Assembly: GCA_018715025.1 (NCBI GenBank)
Contig: DVMK01000229.1
Location: forward strand, 1 to 5,835
DNA length: 5,835 nt
From: Candidatus Caccousia avistercoris
GTDB lineage: Bacteria > Bacillota > Clostridia > Oscillospirales > Acutalibacteraceae
Direction: 5' to 3'
Shown here: positions 1-4,859 of the stretch, one piece after another
Numbering within the stretch: the first letter of the stretch is position 1
Layout: each line of letters opens with the position of its first letter
Notes under the pieces: model-generated
The model's input: only the letters and a program-made list of their open reading frames with translations
The model's database searches: none
Told to the model about the DNA's origin: nothing
Made by a program: the position numbers and the translations under genes

Positions 1-639
1 GTGCTCGCGAAACGCATGGGCCAGGTAATATTTGTTCAGGTGGCTTATCTCTGCCAGGCGGTCCAGGGTGAGGGCTTCGCGGAAGTTGGCGTCAATGTAC
101 CGCTTCACCGCAGAGCATTCCTTGGCGGTGCGCTTGGGGGAGGAAATGGCCAGCCCTTCCCCCCATTCCCGCTGCAGAAACACCAGCAGGCACTGCAGCG
201 CGTTCTGGCAGACAAACTCATAATCCCGCCCCTTTTTCTCCAGCTCTGACAGAAGAAGGCCAAGGAAAAAGCGGATTTCGTCCCGGGCGGCACGGCAGTG
301 GAACAGGCCGCAGCTGTTCCAGCCGCCCCGCCCGGTAAAATCGAAAGCGATTCCCTCCGCCCCCAGCATCACGTACTCCAGCGGGCCGGGGCCGGTGGGG
401 CGCTCGGTGTGGTCCATGTTGGGGTTCACCACCACCAGATCATCCTCCCGAAGGGGGTAAGTCTCGCCCTCAGCCCAAAATTCCCCCTCCCCGCGGGTCA
501 CATAAAAGAATTCGGAAAAGTAATGAGTGTGCGGCGTGCACGGATGCCCCTCCTCATACCGGGAAGCAGTCACATAAAGCAGATTGGCGCTTGCCGCGGC
601 GTTTCCCTGTGCGCCCAGGGTGAACTGGATGTTGCTCAT
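1..639 (-). CDS. AraC-family transcriptional regulator with N-terminal cupin sensor domain (partial, C-terminus off left edge)
   Basis: Read on the minus strand from an ATG at 639-637, this frame stays open for 213 codons to the window edge. The N-terminal half looks like an AraC-type cupin (beta-barrel) sensor: it has P36-H-T-H39 followed by FFYVTRGEGEF (44-54), then a glycine/proline-rich strand pattern with VVVNPNMDH (69-77). The stretch from about residue 177 (VKRYIDANFREALTLDRLAE onward) matches the first helix-turn-helix of an AraC DNA-binding domain; it is cut inside that motif, so the second one lies outside. The start is supported by an AAAAGGAGA Shine-Dalgarno six bases upstream. 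Such proteins usually sense a sugar or other small ligand and act on promoters of adjacent genes. The gene is divergent from the nucleotidyltransferase/kinase operon, so it is the natural candidate regulator of that operon. The ligand is unknown. The family call is firm; target and ligand are inference. Confidence 0.88.
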   Translation of the reverse strand, partial: MSNIQFTLGAQGNAAASANLLYVTASRYEEGHPCTPHTHYFSEFFYVTRGEGEFWAEGETYPLREDDLVVVNPNMDHTERPTGPGPLEYVMLGAEGIAFDFTGRGGWNSCGLFHCRAARDEIRFFLGLLLSELEKKGRDYEFVCQNALQCLLVFLQREWGEGLAISSPKRTAKECSAVKRYIDANFREALTLDRLAEISHLNKYYLAHAFREH

Positions 640-697
640 GGCGTTCTCCTTTTCACAGAAGGCCGTTCCGTTTCCGCATGCGGCGCGGCTTGCCTGG

Positions 698-713
698 TTC
701 CGGCGCGCCGCGG
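698..713. repeat. GC-rich direct repeat, copy 1 (second copy 980-994)
   Basis: TTCCGGCGCGCCGCGG at 698-713 recurs as TTCCGCGCGCCGCGG at 980-994, differing by one inserted G; GCGCGCCGCGG is identical in both. Copy 1 lies in the leader of the AraC gene and copy 2 in the leader of the divergent operon, where it forms the left part of the 20-nt palindrome. Both could be sites for one regulator, or a coincidence of GC-rich composition. Confidence 0.4.
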
Positions 714-762
714 GCGACTGCGGCGGCAGAACGGCCAACACGGGGAATGGTTCTTCCCTTTT

Positions 763-791
763 ATTATATTCTTTTTTCAAAAAAAGCACAA
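763..791 (-). promoter_or_regulatory. Sigma-A type promoter of the AraC-family gene
   Basis: On the minus strand, TTGTGC (791-786) and a consensus TATAAT (768-763) are separated by 17 bases. Transcription should start near 756, giving a leader of roughly 117 nt before the ATG at 639. The spacer holds the symmetric run TTTTTT-C-AAAAAA (772-784). The AT-rich DNA upstream (about 795-900) could act as an UP element. No experimental support is available. Confidence 0.7.
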
Positions 792-832
792 GTTTGGCCG
801 AATATAATAAATTTTACTTATTTTGATCATTT

Positions 833-852
833 TTATTATGATTTTATAATAA
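833..852. repeat. AT-rich inverted repeat TTATTAT-N6-ATAATAA
   Basis: Perfect 7-bp arms at 833-839 and 846-852 surround a 6-nt spacer (GATTTT). The same heptamer recurs as ATAATAA at 804-810 and TTATTAT at 761-767. It sits midway between the two divergent promoters and could be a regulator site. In DNA this AT-rich, short symmetric words arise easily by chance, so function is uncertain. Confidence 0.35.
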
Positions 853-895
853 CCCTAAAATATGCGCGGAAAAATTCGGACGAAAAACAATTATA

Positions 896-934
896 CTAAA
901 ACAAAAAGCAATATTCCCCATTGCATAATTTTAG
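896..934. promoter_or_regulatory. Nested dyad overlapping the -35 of the nucleotidyltransferase promoter (candidate operator)
   Basis: An inner inverted repeat GCAAT (908-912) / ATTGC (920-924) with a 7-nt centre lies inside an outer pair CTAAAA (896-901) / TTTTAG (929-934). The right inner arm shares bases with the predicted -35 hexamer TTGCAT (921-926), so a bound protein would compete with or contact RNA polymerase. The 7-mer TTATACT also occurs twice in direct orientation, at 891-897 and at 942-948, the latter being the -10. The symmetry is seen directly; operator function and binding by the neighbouring AraC regulator are inference. Confidence 0.45.
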
Positions 935-948
935 GAAATCCTTATACT
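921..948 (+). promoter_or_regulatory. Sigma-A type promoter of the nucleotidyltransferase-kinase operon
   Basis: TTGCAT (921-926) and TATACT (943-948) are 16 bases apart, each matching four or five of the six consensus positions. Transcription would begin near 955, giving a leader of about 67 nt that contains the 20-nt palindrome at 982-1001 and the AGGAGG ribosome binding site at 1007-1012. Confidence 0.6.
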
Positions 949-981
949 TAAAGTAGATAAGCCTGGAACACCCGGGCAATT

Positions 982-1001
982 CCGCGCGCCGCGGCGCGCG
1001 G
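982..1001 (+). repeat. Perfect 20-nt GC palindrome in the operon leader
   Basis: Positions 982-1001 (CCGCGCGCCG and its exact complement CGGCGCGCGG) form a gapless perfect palindrome made only of G and C. In RNA it would fold to a hairpin of about eight pairs with a tetraloop, extendable by two G-U pairs (980-981 with 1002-1003), ending three bases before the AGGAGG site at 1007-1012. There is no U-tract, so it is not a terminator. It could stabilise the mRNA 5' end, impede ribosome loading, or serve as a DNA binding site. Confidence 0.6.
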
Positions 1002-1021
1002 GGAACAGGAGGATTGGAAGC

Positions 1022-1945
1022 ATGAAAGAGCCTGTACTGGTAATTATGGCAGCCGGCATGGGAAGCCGCTACGGCGGGCTGAAGCAGATTGACCCGGTGG
1101 ACGAGCATGGGAACCTTATCATCGATTTTTCCATCTACGACGCGCTGAAGGCCGGCTTTAAGAAGGTTGTGTTCATCATCAAGCATGAGATTGAGGCGGA
1201 TTTCCGCGAGGTGATCGGCGACCGGATTTCGGCTTATGTGGACACGGAGTACGTGTACCAGGAGGTGGACGCCCTTCCCGCGGGCTTCTCTGTGCCCGAG
1301 GGCCGGGTAAAGCCCTGGGGCACCGCCCACGCGGTGCTGTGCTGCAAGGGCGTGGTGGACGCCCCCTTTGCCGTCATCAACGCAGACGACTACTACGGCA
1401 GCCACGCCTTCCAGATGATCTACGACTACCTGTGCCAGGCCCGGGACGACGAAAAGTACCGCTACGCCATGGTGGGCTATATTCTGGAAAACACCCTGAC
1501 GGAAAACGGCCACGTGGCCCGGGGCGTGTGCACCACCGAGGACGGCTTCCTGACCGACATTCACGAGCGCACCCGCATTGAAAAGCGGCCCGGCGGCCCC
1601 GCCTACACCGAGGACGGCGAAACCTGGGTGGACATTCCCCAGGGGAGCATCGTCTCTATGAACCTGTGGGGCTTCAGCGAAAGCATTCTGGGCGAGCTGG
1701 AGCAGCGGTTCGCCGGCTTCCTGGAAGAAAACCTTCCGGCGAACCCGGTGAAGTGCGAATACTTCCTGCCCAGCGTGGTAGACAGCCTGCTGAAAGAGGG
1801 CAAGGCCACCGTCAGGGTGCTCCCCTCGCAGGACAAGTGGTACGGCGTCACCTACCGCCCCGACCATGAGATTGTGGTGGAGGCGGTGAAGCAGTTTAAG
1901 AGAGACGGGCTTTACCCGGAAATTCTTTGGGGGAACGAGAAATGA
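1022..1945 (+). CDS. Sugar-1-phosphate nucleotidyltransferase (NTP_transferase family)
   Basis: A 307-residue soluble protein whose N-terminus carries the nucleotidyltransferase signature: AAGMGSRYGGLKQ (10-22), with the glycine loop and Lys21 expected to bind the NTP phosphates. The motif PWGTAHAVL (98-106) and the NADDYYG loop (120-126; Asp122/Asp123 as likely Mg2+ ligand) complete the pattern of the GlmU/RmlA-like Rossmann-type catalytic domain. Length fits a catalytic domain with a short C-terminal extension; there are no left-handed beta-helix hexapeptide repeats, so it is not a full GlmU. The reaction would be sugar-1-phosphate plus NTP giving NDP-sugar plus pyrophosphate; base and sugar specificity cannot be read from sequence. 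The start is supported by AGGAGG (1007-1012), nine bases upstream. Its TGA stop overlaps the start of the next gene (ATGA), a sugar kinase that would supply its substrate. Family call is firm; the pathway is inference. Confidence 0.88.
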   Translation: MKEPVLVIMAAGMGSRYGGLKQIDPVDEHGNLIIDFSIYDALKAGFKKVVFIIKHEIEADFREVIGDRISAYVDTEYVYQEVDALPAGFSVPEGRVKPWGTAHAVLCCKGVVDAPFAVINADDYYGSHAFQMIYDYLCQARDDEKYRYAMVGYILENTLTENGHVARGVCTTEDGFLTDIHERTRIEKRPGGPAYTEDGETWVDIPQGSIVSMNLWGFSESILGELEQRFAGFLEENLPANPVKCEYFLPSVVDSLLKEGKATVRVLPSQDKWYGVTYRPDHEIVVEAVKQFKRDGLYPEILWGNEK

Positions 1946-3057
1946 ACCAGGCAATTCTGCAAGAGGTGCTGGAAAATTATAATTTCAGCGGAAAGGTGGC
2001 AAGCTGCCAGCCCTACGGCAGCGGCCACATCAACGACACCTACTGCGTGGTGTGCGAAGGGGAGGGCGGCCGCCCCCGCCGGTACATTCTGCAGCGGATG
2101 AACGACGGCATCTTCGCCAACATCGACCAGCTGATGGAAAATATTGTGAACGTCACCTCCTACCTGCGGCGGCAGATCCTGCTGCGGGGCGGCGACCCGG
2201 AGCGGGAAACCATGAACCTGCTGCCCACCCAGAAGGGGAAAAATTACTACACCGACTCCCAGGGCGGGTACTGGCGCGTTTACCTGTTTATTGAGGACGC
2301 CGTCTGCCTGGACAAGGTGGAAAAGCCGGAGGATTTTTACGAAACCGCCGTGGCCTTCGGCAATTTTCAGCGGCTGCTGGCCGGGTTCCCGGCAGACACC
2401 CTGCACGAGACAATCCCCAATTTCCACAACACCATCAGCCGTTTCCAGGATTTTGAGCGGTTTGTGCAGGCCGACGCCTGCGGCCGGGCCGCGGGCGTGC
2501 AGGAGGAGATCCGCTTCGCCATGGCCCGCCGTGAGGAGGCCGGCACTCTGGTGCGCATGCAGCAGGAGGGGCGGCTGCCCCTGCGGGTAACCCACAACGA
2601 CACCAAGCTGAACAACGTTATGCTGGACGCGAAAACGGGCCGGGGCGTGTGCGTCATAGACCTTGACACCGTCATGCCCGGCCTTGCCCTGAACGACTTC
2701 GGCGACTCCATCCGCTTCGGGGCCAGCACCGCCGCGGAGGACGAGCAGGATCTTTCCAAGGTGTCGGTGGACCTGAACCTGTACGAGCTGTACCTGAAGG
2801 GCTTTCTGGAGGGCTGCGGCGGCAGCCTGACCCAGGCGGAGATCGACGCCATGCCCATGGGCGCCAAGCTGATGACCCTGGAATGCGGCATCCGCTTTTT
2901 GGGGGACTACCTGGACGGCGACCATTACTTCAAAATCCACCGGGAGGGCCACAATCTGGACCGCGCCCGCACCCAGTTCAAGCTGGTGGCCGACATGGAG
3001 GCCAAGTGGGAGCAGCTGACCGAAATTACCCGCCGGGCGGCAGGCCAGGCCACATAA
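1942..3057 (+). CDS. APH-fold sugar kinase, probable anomeric (C1) kinase of the N-acetylhexosamine kinase (NahK/LnpB-like) type
   Basis: The chosen ATG at 1942 overlaps the upstream stop (ATGA) and follows GGGGGA at 1929-1934; it gives 371 residues, close to NahK (about 360). The N-terminus has a nucleotide-binding loop, YGSGHINDTY (25-34), then YILQRMN (48-54), typical of this branch. The catalytic loop is THNDTKLNN (217-225), with Asp220 as probable catalytic base and Asn225 a metal ligand. IDLDTVMPG (239-247) supplies the DFG-equivalent Asp240. These are the kinase motifs of the aminoglycoside phosphotransferase/choline kinase fold, and substrates in the family range widely. Together with the coupled nucleotidyltransferase, the best reading is phosphorylation of a free sugar such as GlcNAc or GalNAc at C1, as NahK does in the bifidobacterial lacto-N-biose pathway. 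Unlike that pathway, no phosphorylase or epimerase is seen here. An antibiotic-resistance role is unlikely in this context. Fold is firm; substrate is inference. Confidence 0.8.
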   Translation: MNQAILQEVLENYNFSGKVASCQPYGSGHINDTYCVVCEGEGGRPRRYILQRMNDGIFANIDQLMENIVNVTSYLRRQILLRGGDPERETMNLLPTQKGKNYYTDSQGGYWRVYLFIEDAVCLDKVEKPEDFYETAVAFGNFQRLLAGFPADTLHETIPNFHNTISRFQDFERFVQADACGRAAGVQEEIRFAMARREEAGTLVRMQQEGRLPLRVTHNDTKLNNVMLDAKTGRGVCVIDLDTVMPGLALNDFGDSIRFGASTAAEDEQDLSKVSVDLNLYELYLKGFLEGCGGSLTQAEIDAMPMGAKLMTLECGIRFLGDYLDGDHYFKIHREGHNLDRARTQFKLVADMEAKWEQLTEITRRAAGQAT

Positions 3058-3088
3058 TACGCCCCGCCCCACCCATCTTTTCATGTTC

Positions 3089-3129
3089 AGGCCGCCGGAA
3101 AGTGCGCAAGCCTTTCCGGCGGCCTTTTT
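3089..3129 (+). terminator. Rho-independent terminator of the nucleotidyltransferase-kinase operon
   Basis: A perfect 14-bp stem, AGGCCGCCGGAAAG (3089-3102) with CTTTCCGGCGGCCT (3112-3125), encloses a 9-nt loop and runs into TTTTT (3125-3129). It begins 31 bases after the kinase stop codon. There is no T-run on the other strand, so it acts on plus-strand transcription only and separates this operon from the transporter gene. Confidence 0.93.
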
Positions 3130-3190
3130 GCGCCTTCCGCCGCCGGGCGGGTCCTTTTCCATATTTATGAAAATTAAATAGAAAAAGAGG

Positions 3191-3219
3191 TAGATATTTT
3201 CCATGTTTTGATATATAAT
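3191..3219 (+). promoter_or_regulatory. Promoter of the NSS transporter gene
   Basis: TAGATA (3191-3196, four of six -35 consensus bases) is followed after 17 bases by a perfect TATAAT (3214-3219). Transcription should start near 3226, giving a short leader of about 34 nt before the TTG start at 3260. The -10 box overlaps an in-frame ATG (3218-3220), which therefore cannot be the start of a message made from this promoter. Confidence 0.65.
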
Positions 3220-3245
3220 GAAGGCGCTTGATCACAAGAAAACAG

Positions 3246-3251
3246 AGGAGG
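3246..3251 (+). promoter_or_regulatory. Ribosome binding site that fixes the TTG start of the transporter
   Basis: AGGAGG at 3246-3251, within AGAGGAGGAG, lies eight bases before the TTG at 3260. The upstream in-frame ATG at 3218 has no Shine-Dalgarno sequence and lies in the -10 box. The TTG start also gives the N-terminus MAAKERIQW, where bacterial NSS proteins usually begin. Confidence 0.85.
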
Positions 3252-3259
3252 AGATTACA

Positions 3260-4597
3260 TTGGCGGCAAAAGAAAGAATACAGTGGGCGTCCAAGCTGGG
3301 GTTTGTGCTGGCTACAGCGGGCGCGGCAATCGGGCTGGGGAACCTGTGGAAGTTCCCCTACCTTATGGGGAAAAACGGCGGCTTCCAGTTCCTCATTGCG
3401 TACCTGATTTTCGTGGTGGTGCTTGGCGTGCCGGTTATGATTACCGAAATGAGCATAGGCCAGATGACGGAGCAGAGCCCGGTGAACGCTTACCGGAAGC
3501 TGAACCGGAAGGCCTCCTTCATTGGGGTGCTGGGCGTTTTGTCGGCCTTTCTCATTTTGTCTTACTACAGCGTCATAGGCGGGTGGCTGCTGAAATACAT
3601 CGCCTCGTACCTGACCACCTTCGCGGCCCCGGCCGACTTTTCCGCCTACATTGCCCAGCCGGCAGAGCCCGTGGTGTGGCACCTGGTGTTCATGGCCCTG
3701 ACCTGCCTGGTGTGCGTGCTGGGCACCCGGGGCATTGAGAAGGCCTCTACCGTGATGATGCCGGTGCTGTTCCTGCTGCTGGTGGTAATCATCATCCGTT
3801 CCGTCACCCTGCCGGGCGCGGGGGACGGGCTGGCGTTCATGTTTTCCAACACCGGCAGCCAGTTCAGCTTCAGCTCTCTTTCTGCGGCGCTGGGGCAGGT
3901 GTTTTACTCCCTGAGCCTGTGCATGGGCATTACCCTCACCTACGGCAGCTACCTGAAAAAGGGCGAAAACATCCCCAAGTCCTGCGCTACGGTGGCCGCC
4001 ATGGACACTGCCGCCGCCGTCATGGCCGGGGTGGCCATTTTCCCGGCGGTGTTTGCCTTCAACCTGGAGCCCGCCCAGGGCCCCAGCCTGATTTTCGGCA
4101 CGCTGCCCAAGGTGTTCAGCTCTATGGCGGGCGGGCCGGTGTTTGCGGTGCTGTTTTTCGTGCTCATCTTTTTCGCGGCCATCACCTCTGCCATTGCTTT
4201 GCTGGAAAGCGTGGTTTCTTTTGCCATTGACAACCTGCACTGGAACAGACGCTGGGCTGTGGCGGCCGTGGGGGTTCTGGCCGCTTTGGCGGGAATCCCC
4301 AGCTCCCTTTCCTACGGGCCGCTGAAGGACGTGACCATTGCCAACTACTCTATTTTTGATCTGGTGGGCGTCCTCACCGACAACGTCCTCATGCCCATCG
4401 GCGGCATCTGCATGTGCATTTTTGTGGGCTGGGTTTGGGGGCCGAAGCACATTGCGGCGCACATTGAGCAGAATTCCGGCCTGTTCAGGCTGAAAAAGGC
4501 CTGGGTGTTCTGCATCCGCTTCCTCACCCCCATCCTGATCCTCATCGTCACCGCCGCGGGCTTCGTCTCTATCTACCAGGTGGTAACCGGGGGCTGA
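3260..4597 (+). CDS. Sodium-dependent transporter of the neurotransmitter:sodium symporter family (NSS/SNF, LeuT-like)
   Basis: Starting at TTG, the protein has 445 residues and about eleven hydrophobic segments, the usual topology of short bacterial NSS members such as MhsT and Tyt1. TM1 carries the family hallmark AGAAIGLGNLWKFPY (20-34), with Asn28 aligning to the LeuT Na1 ligand Asn27. TM6 has the unwound-helix type stretch SLSLCMGITLTYGSYL. TM8 has ITSAIALLES, with Thr309 and Ser310 at the LeuT Na2 ligand positions. TM7 holds Asp249 (AAMDTAAAV), apparently where LeuT has Glu290, which predicts chloride-independent transport. Expected role is Na+-driven uptake of an amino acid or related solute across the cytoplasmic membrane; the substrate cannot be read from sequence. 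It has its own promoter and follows a strong terminator, so it is probably monocistronic and unrelated to the upstream sugar genes. Family call is very secure. Confidence 0.93.
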   Translation: MAAKERIQWASKLGFVLATAGAAIGLGNLWKFPYLMGKNGGFQFLIAYLIFVVVLGVPVMITEMSIGQMTEQSPVNAYRKLNRKASFIGVLGVLSAFLILSYYSVIGGWLLKYIASYLTTFAAPADFSAYIAQPAEPVVWHLVFMALTCLVCVLGTRGIEKASTVMMPVLFLLLVVIIIRSVTLPGAGDGLAFMFSNTGSQFSFSSLSAALGQVFYSLSLCMGITLTYGSYLKKGENIPKSCATVAAMDTAAAVMAGVAIFPAVFAFNLEPAQGPSLIFGTLPKVFSSMAGGPVFAVLFFVLIFFAAITSAIALLESVVSFAIDNLHWNRRWAVAAVGVLAALAGIPSSLSYGPLKDVTIANYSIFDLVGVLTDNVLMPIGGICMCIFVGWVWGPKHIAAHIEQNSGLFRLKKAWVFCIRFLTPILILIVTAAGFVSIYQVVTGG

Positions 4598-4674
4598 CGG
4601 CGGAAAAATTTGAAAATCCATGTAACTTTTCCCTGAAATGCCGCGTCTTTTAAGTAGAGGCGGTTCCCCCGTTT

Positions 4675-4713
4675 CCCAGGGCAGGCAGCCTGCCGGGGGG
4701 GCCGGGCGGTTTT
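4675..4713 (+). terminator. GC-rich hairpin, doubtful terminator of the transporter gene
   Basis: GGCAGG (4680-4685) pairs with CCTGCC (4689-4694) around CAG; an outer CCC/GGG (4675-4677 with 4695-4697) can add to the stem across an AG bulge. A short TTTT run (4710-4713) lies 12 bases beyond, too far for a classical intrinsic terminator. It may end transcription weakly or use another factor. No better candidate is visible after the transporter. Confidence 0.3.
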
Positions 4714-4738
4714 ATTGCTGTAACCTTCATTACAATCC

Positions 4739-4763
4739 TTTCATATTTGAGGAAATATTGAAA
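4739..4763. promoter_or_regulatory. Near-palindrome upstream of the ABC operon -10 (candidate operator)
   Basis: The segment TTTCATATTT (4739-4748) and AAATATTGAAA (4753-4763) are inverted copies around GAGG, differing by a single inserted base; the inner ATATTT/AAATAT arms are perfect. It ends ten bases before the predicted -10 at 4773 and so covers the -35 zone. A repressor or response regulator could bind here. The symmetry is seen; regulation is inference. Confidence 0.45.
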
Positions 4764-4769
4764 TATCTA

Positions 4770-4778
4770 TGCTAGAAT
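4770..4778 (+). promoter_or_regulatory. Extended -10 promoter of the ABC operon
   Basis: TGC followed by TAGAAT (4773-4778) makes a TGN-extended -10 element. No good -35 lies at 16-18 bases (AGGAAA at 4750-4755 is poor), which is typical of extended -10 promoters or of activator-dependent ones. Transcription would start near 4785, so the hairpin at 4788-4815 would sit at the very 5' end of the mRNA. Confidence 0.5.
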
Positions 4779-4787
4779 ACAGGTGTA

Positions 4788-4815
4788 CGCAGCCCCCGCG
4801 GGAAAGGGGGCTGCG
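4788..4815 (+). other. 5' leader stem-loop of the ABC operon
   Basis: A perfect 10-bp stem, CGCAGCCCCC (4788-4797) with GGGGGCTGCG (4806-4815), encloses an 8-nt loop (GCGGGAAA). It is followed by CAAAGTACC, not a U-run, so it is not a terminator. At the predicted 5' end of the transcript it could protect the mRNA or be a protein or RNA target. Function is unknown. Confidence 0.6.
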
Positions 4816-4826
4816 CAAAGTACCGG

Positions 4827-4852
4827 CTGCCTGCGGGGCGGCGGAAAGGCAG
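4827..4852 (+). promoter_or_regulatory. Possible hairpin sequestering the ABC ATPase ribosome binding site
   Basis: CTGCCT (4827-4832) is perfectly complementary to AGGCAG (4847-4852), which covers the purine-rich region just ahead of the ATG at 4860 (AAAGGCAGGTGG, 4845-4856). Pairing would hide the Shine-Dalgarno bases. The stem is only 6 bp with a 14-nt loop, so its stability in vivo is uncertain. Confidence 0.35.
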
Positions 4853-4859
4853 GTGGACC

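Larger units (their letters stand above)
640..1021. other. Divergent intergenic region, no gene seen
   Basis: This 382-bp gap separates the minus-strand AraC gene from the plus-strand nucleotidyltransferase gene. It is sharply bipartite: GC-rich leaders at both ends (about 640-745 and 961-1021) flank a very AT-rich core (about 757-960) that carries both promoters. Short open frames here lack a ribosome binding site and extend out of the antisense strand of the AraC gene, so they are not called. The region holds the dyads, palindromes and repeats listed separately. Confidence 0.8.
4598..4859. other. Intergenic region between transporter and ABC operon, no gene seen
   Basis: This 262-bp gap holds no convincing open frame with a ribosome binding site. 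It contains GC-rich hairpins near 4641-4663 (one mismatch) and 4675-4697, an AT-rich promoter segment at about 4730-4780, and a structured leader (4788-4852) ahead of the ABC ATPase gene. A 10-nt inverted repeat, GCAGGCAGCC at 4681-4690 and GGCTGCCTGC at 4825-4834, brackets the promoter. Confidence 0.75.

Noticed and set aside
298..807. A 169-codon plus-strand open frame over the AraC gene and its leader
   Set aside because: It is antisense to the cupin domain, ends in the AT-rich promoter and has no recognisable protein features.
1927..1941. TTG at 1927 as start of the kinase
   Set aside because: The ATG at 1942 makes the typical ATGA coupling and has GGGGGA at seven bases; the TTG would overlap the upstream gene further without its own ribosome binding site.
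896..1954. A 352-codon minus-strand open frame opposite the nucleotidyltransferase
   Set aside because: No domain, no plausible ribosome binding site, and it reads into the AT-rich promoter region; the plus strand holds the intact enzyme.
1942..3057. Aminoglycoside resistance phosphotransferase
   Set aside because: Only the kinase fold is shared. The ILQRMN segment and the coupling to a sugar nucleotidyltransferase point to sugar metabolism.
1912..3204. A 430-codon minus-strand open frame opposite the kinase
   Set aside because: Same low-complexity antisense composition; the plus strand encodes a complete kinase with all its motifs.
3218..3259. ATG at 3218 as start of the transporter
   Set aside because: It overlaps the -10 box, has no Shine-Dalgarno sequence, and adds residues not expected for the family; the TTG at 3260 has AGGAGG at good spacing.
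3026..4621. A 531-codon open frame on the minus strand opposite the transporter gene
   Set aside because: It is rich in His, Gln, Gly and Ala with no recognisable domain, and it lies opposite a clear membrane transporter and runs across a strong terminator. It is an artefact of GC-ending codons keeping the antisense frame open.
4788..4815. Perfect 10-bp stem-loop as a terminator of the transporter gene or an attenuator
   Set aside because: No U-run follows the stem, and it lies after a predicted promoter, so it is described only as a leader hairpin.
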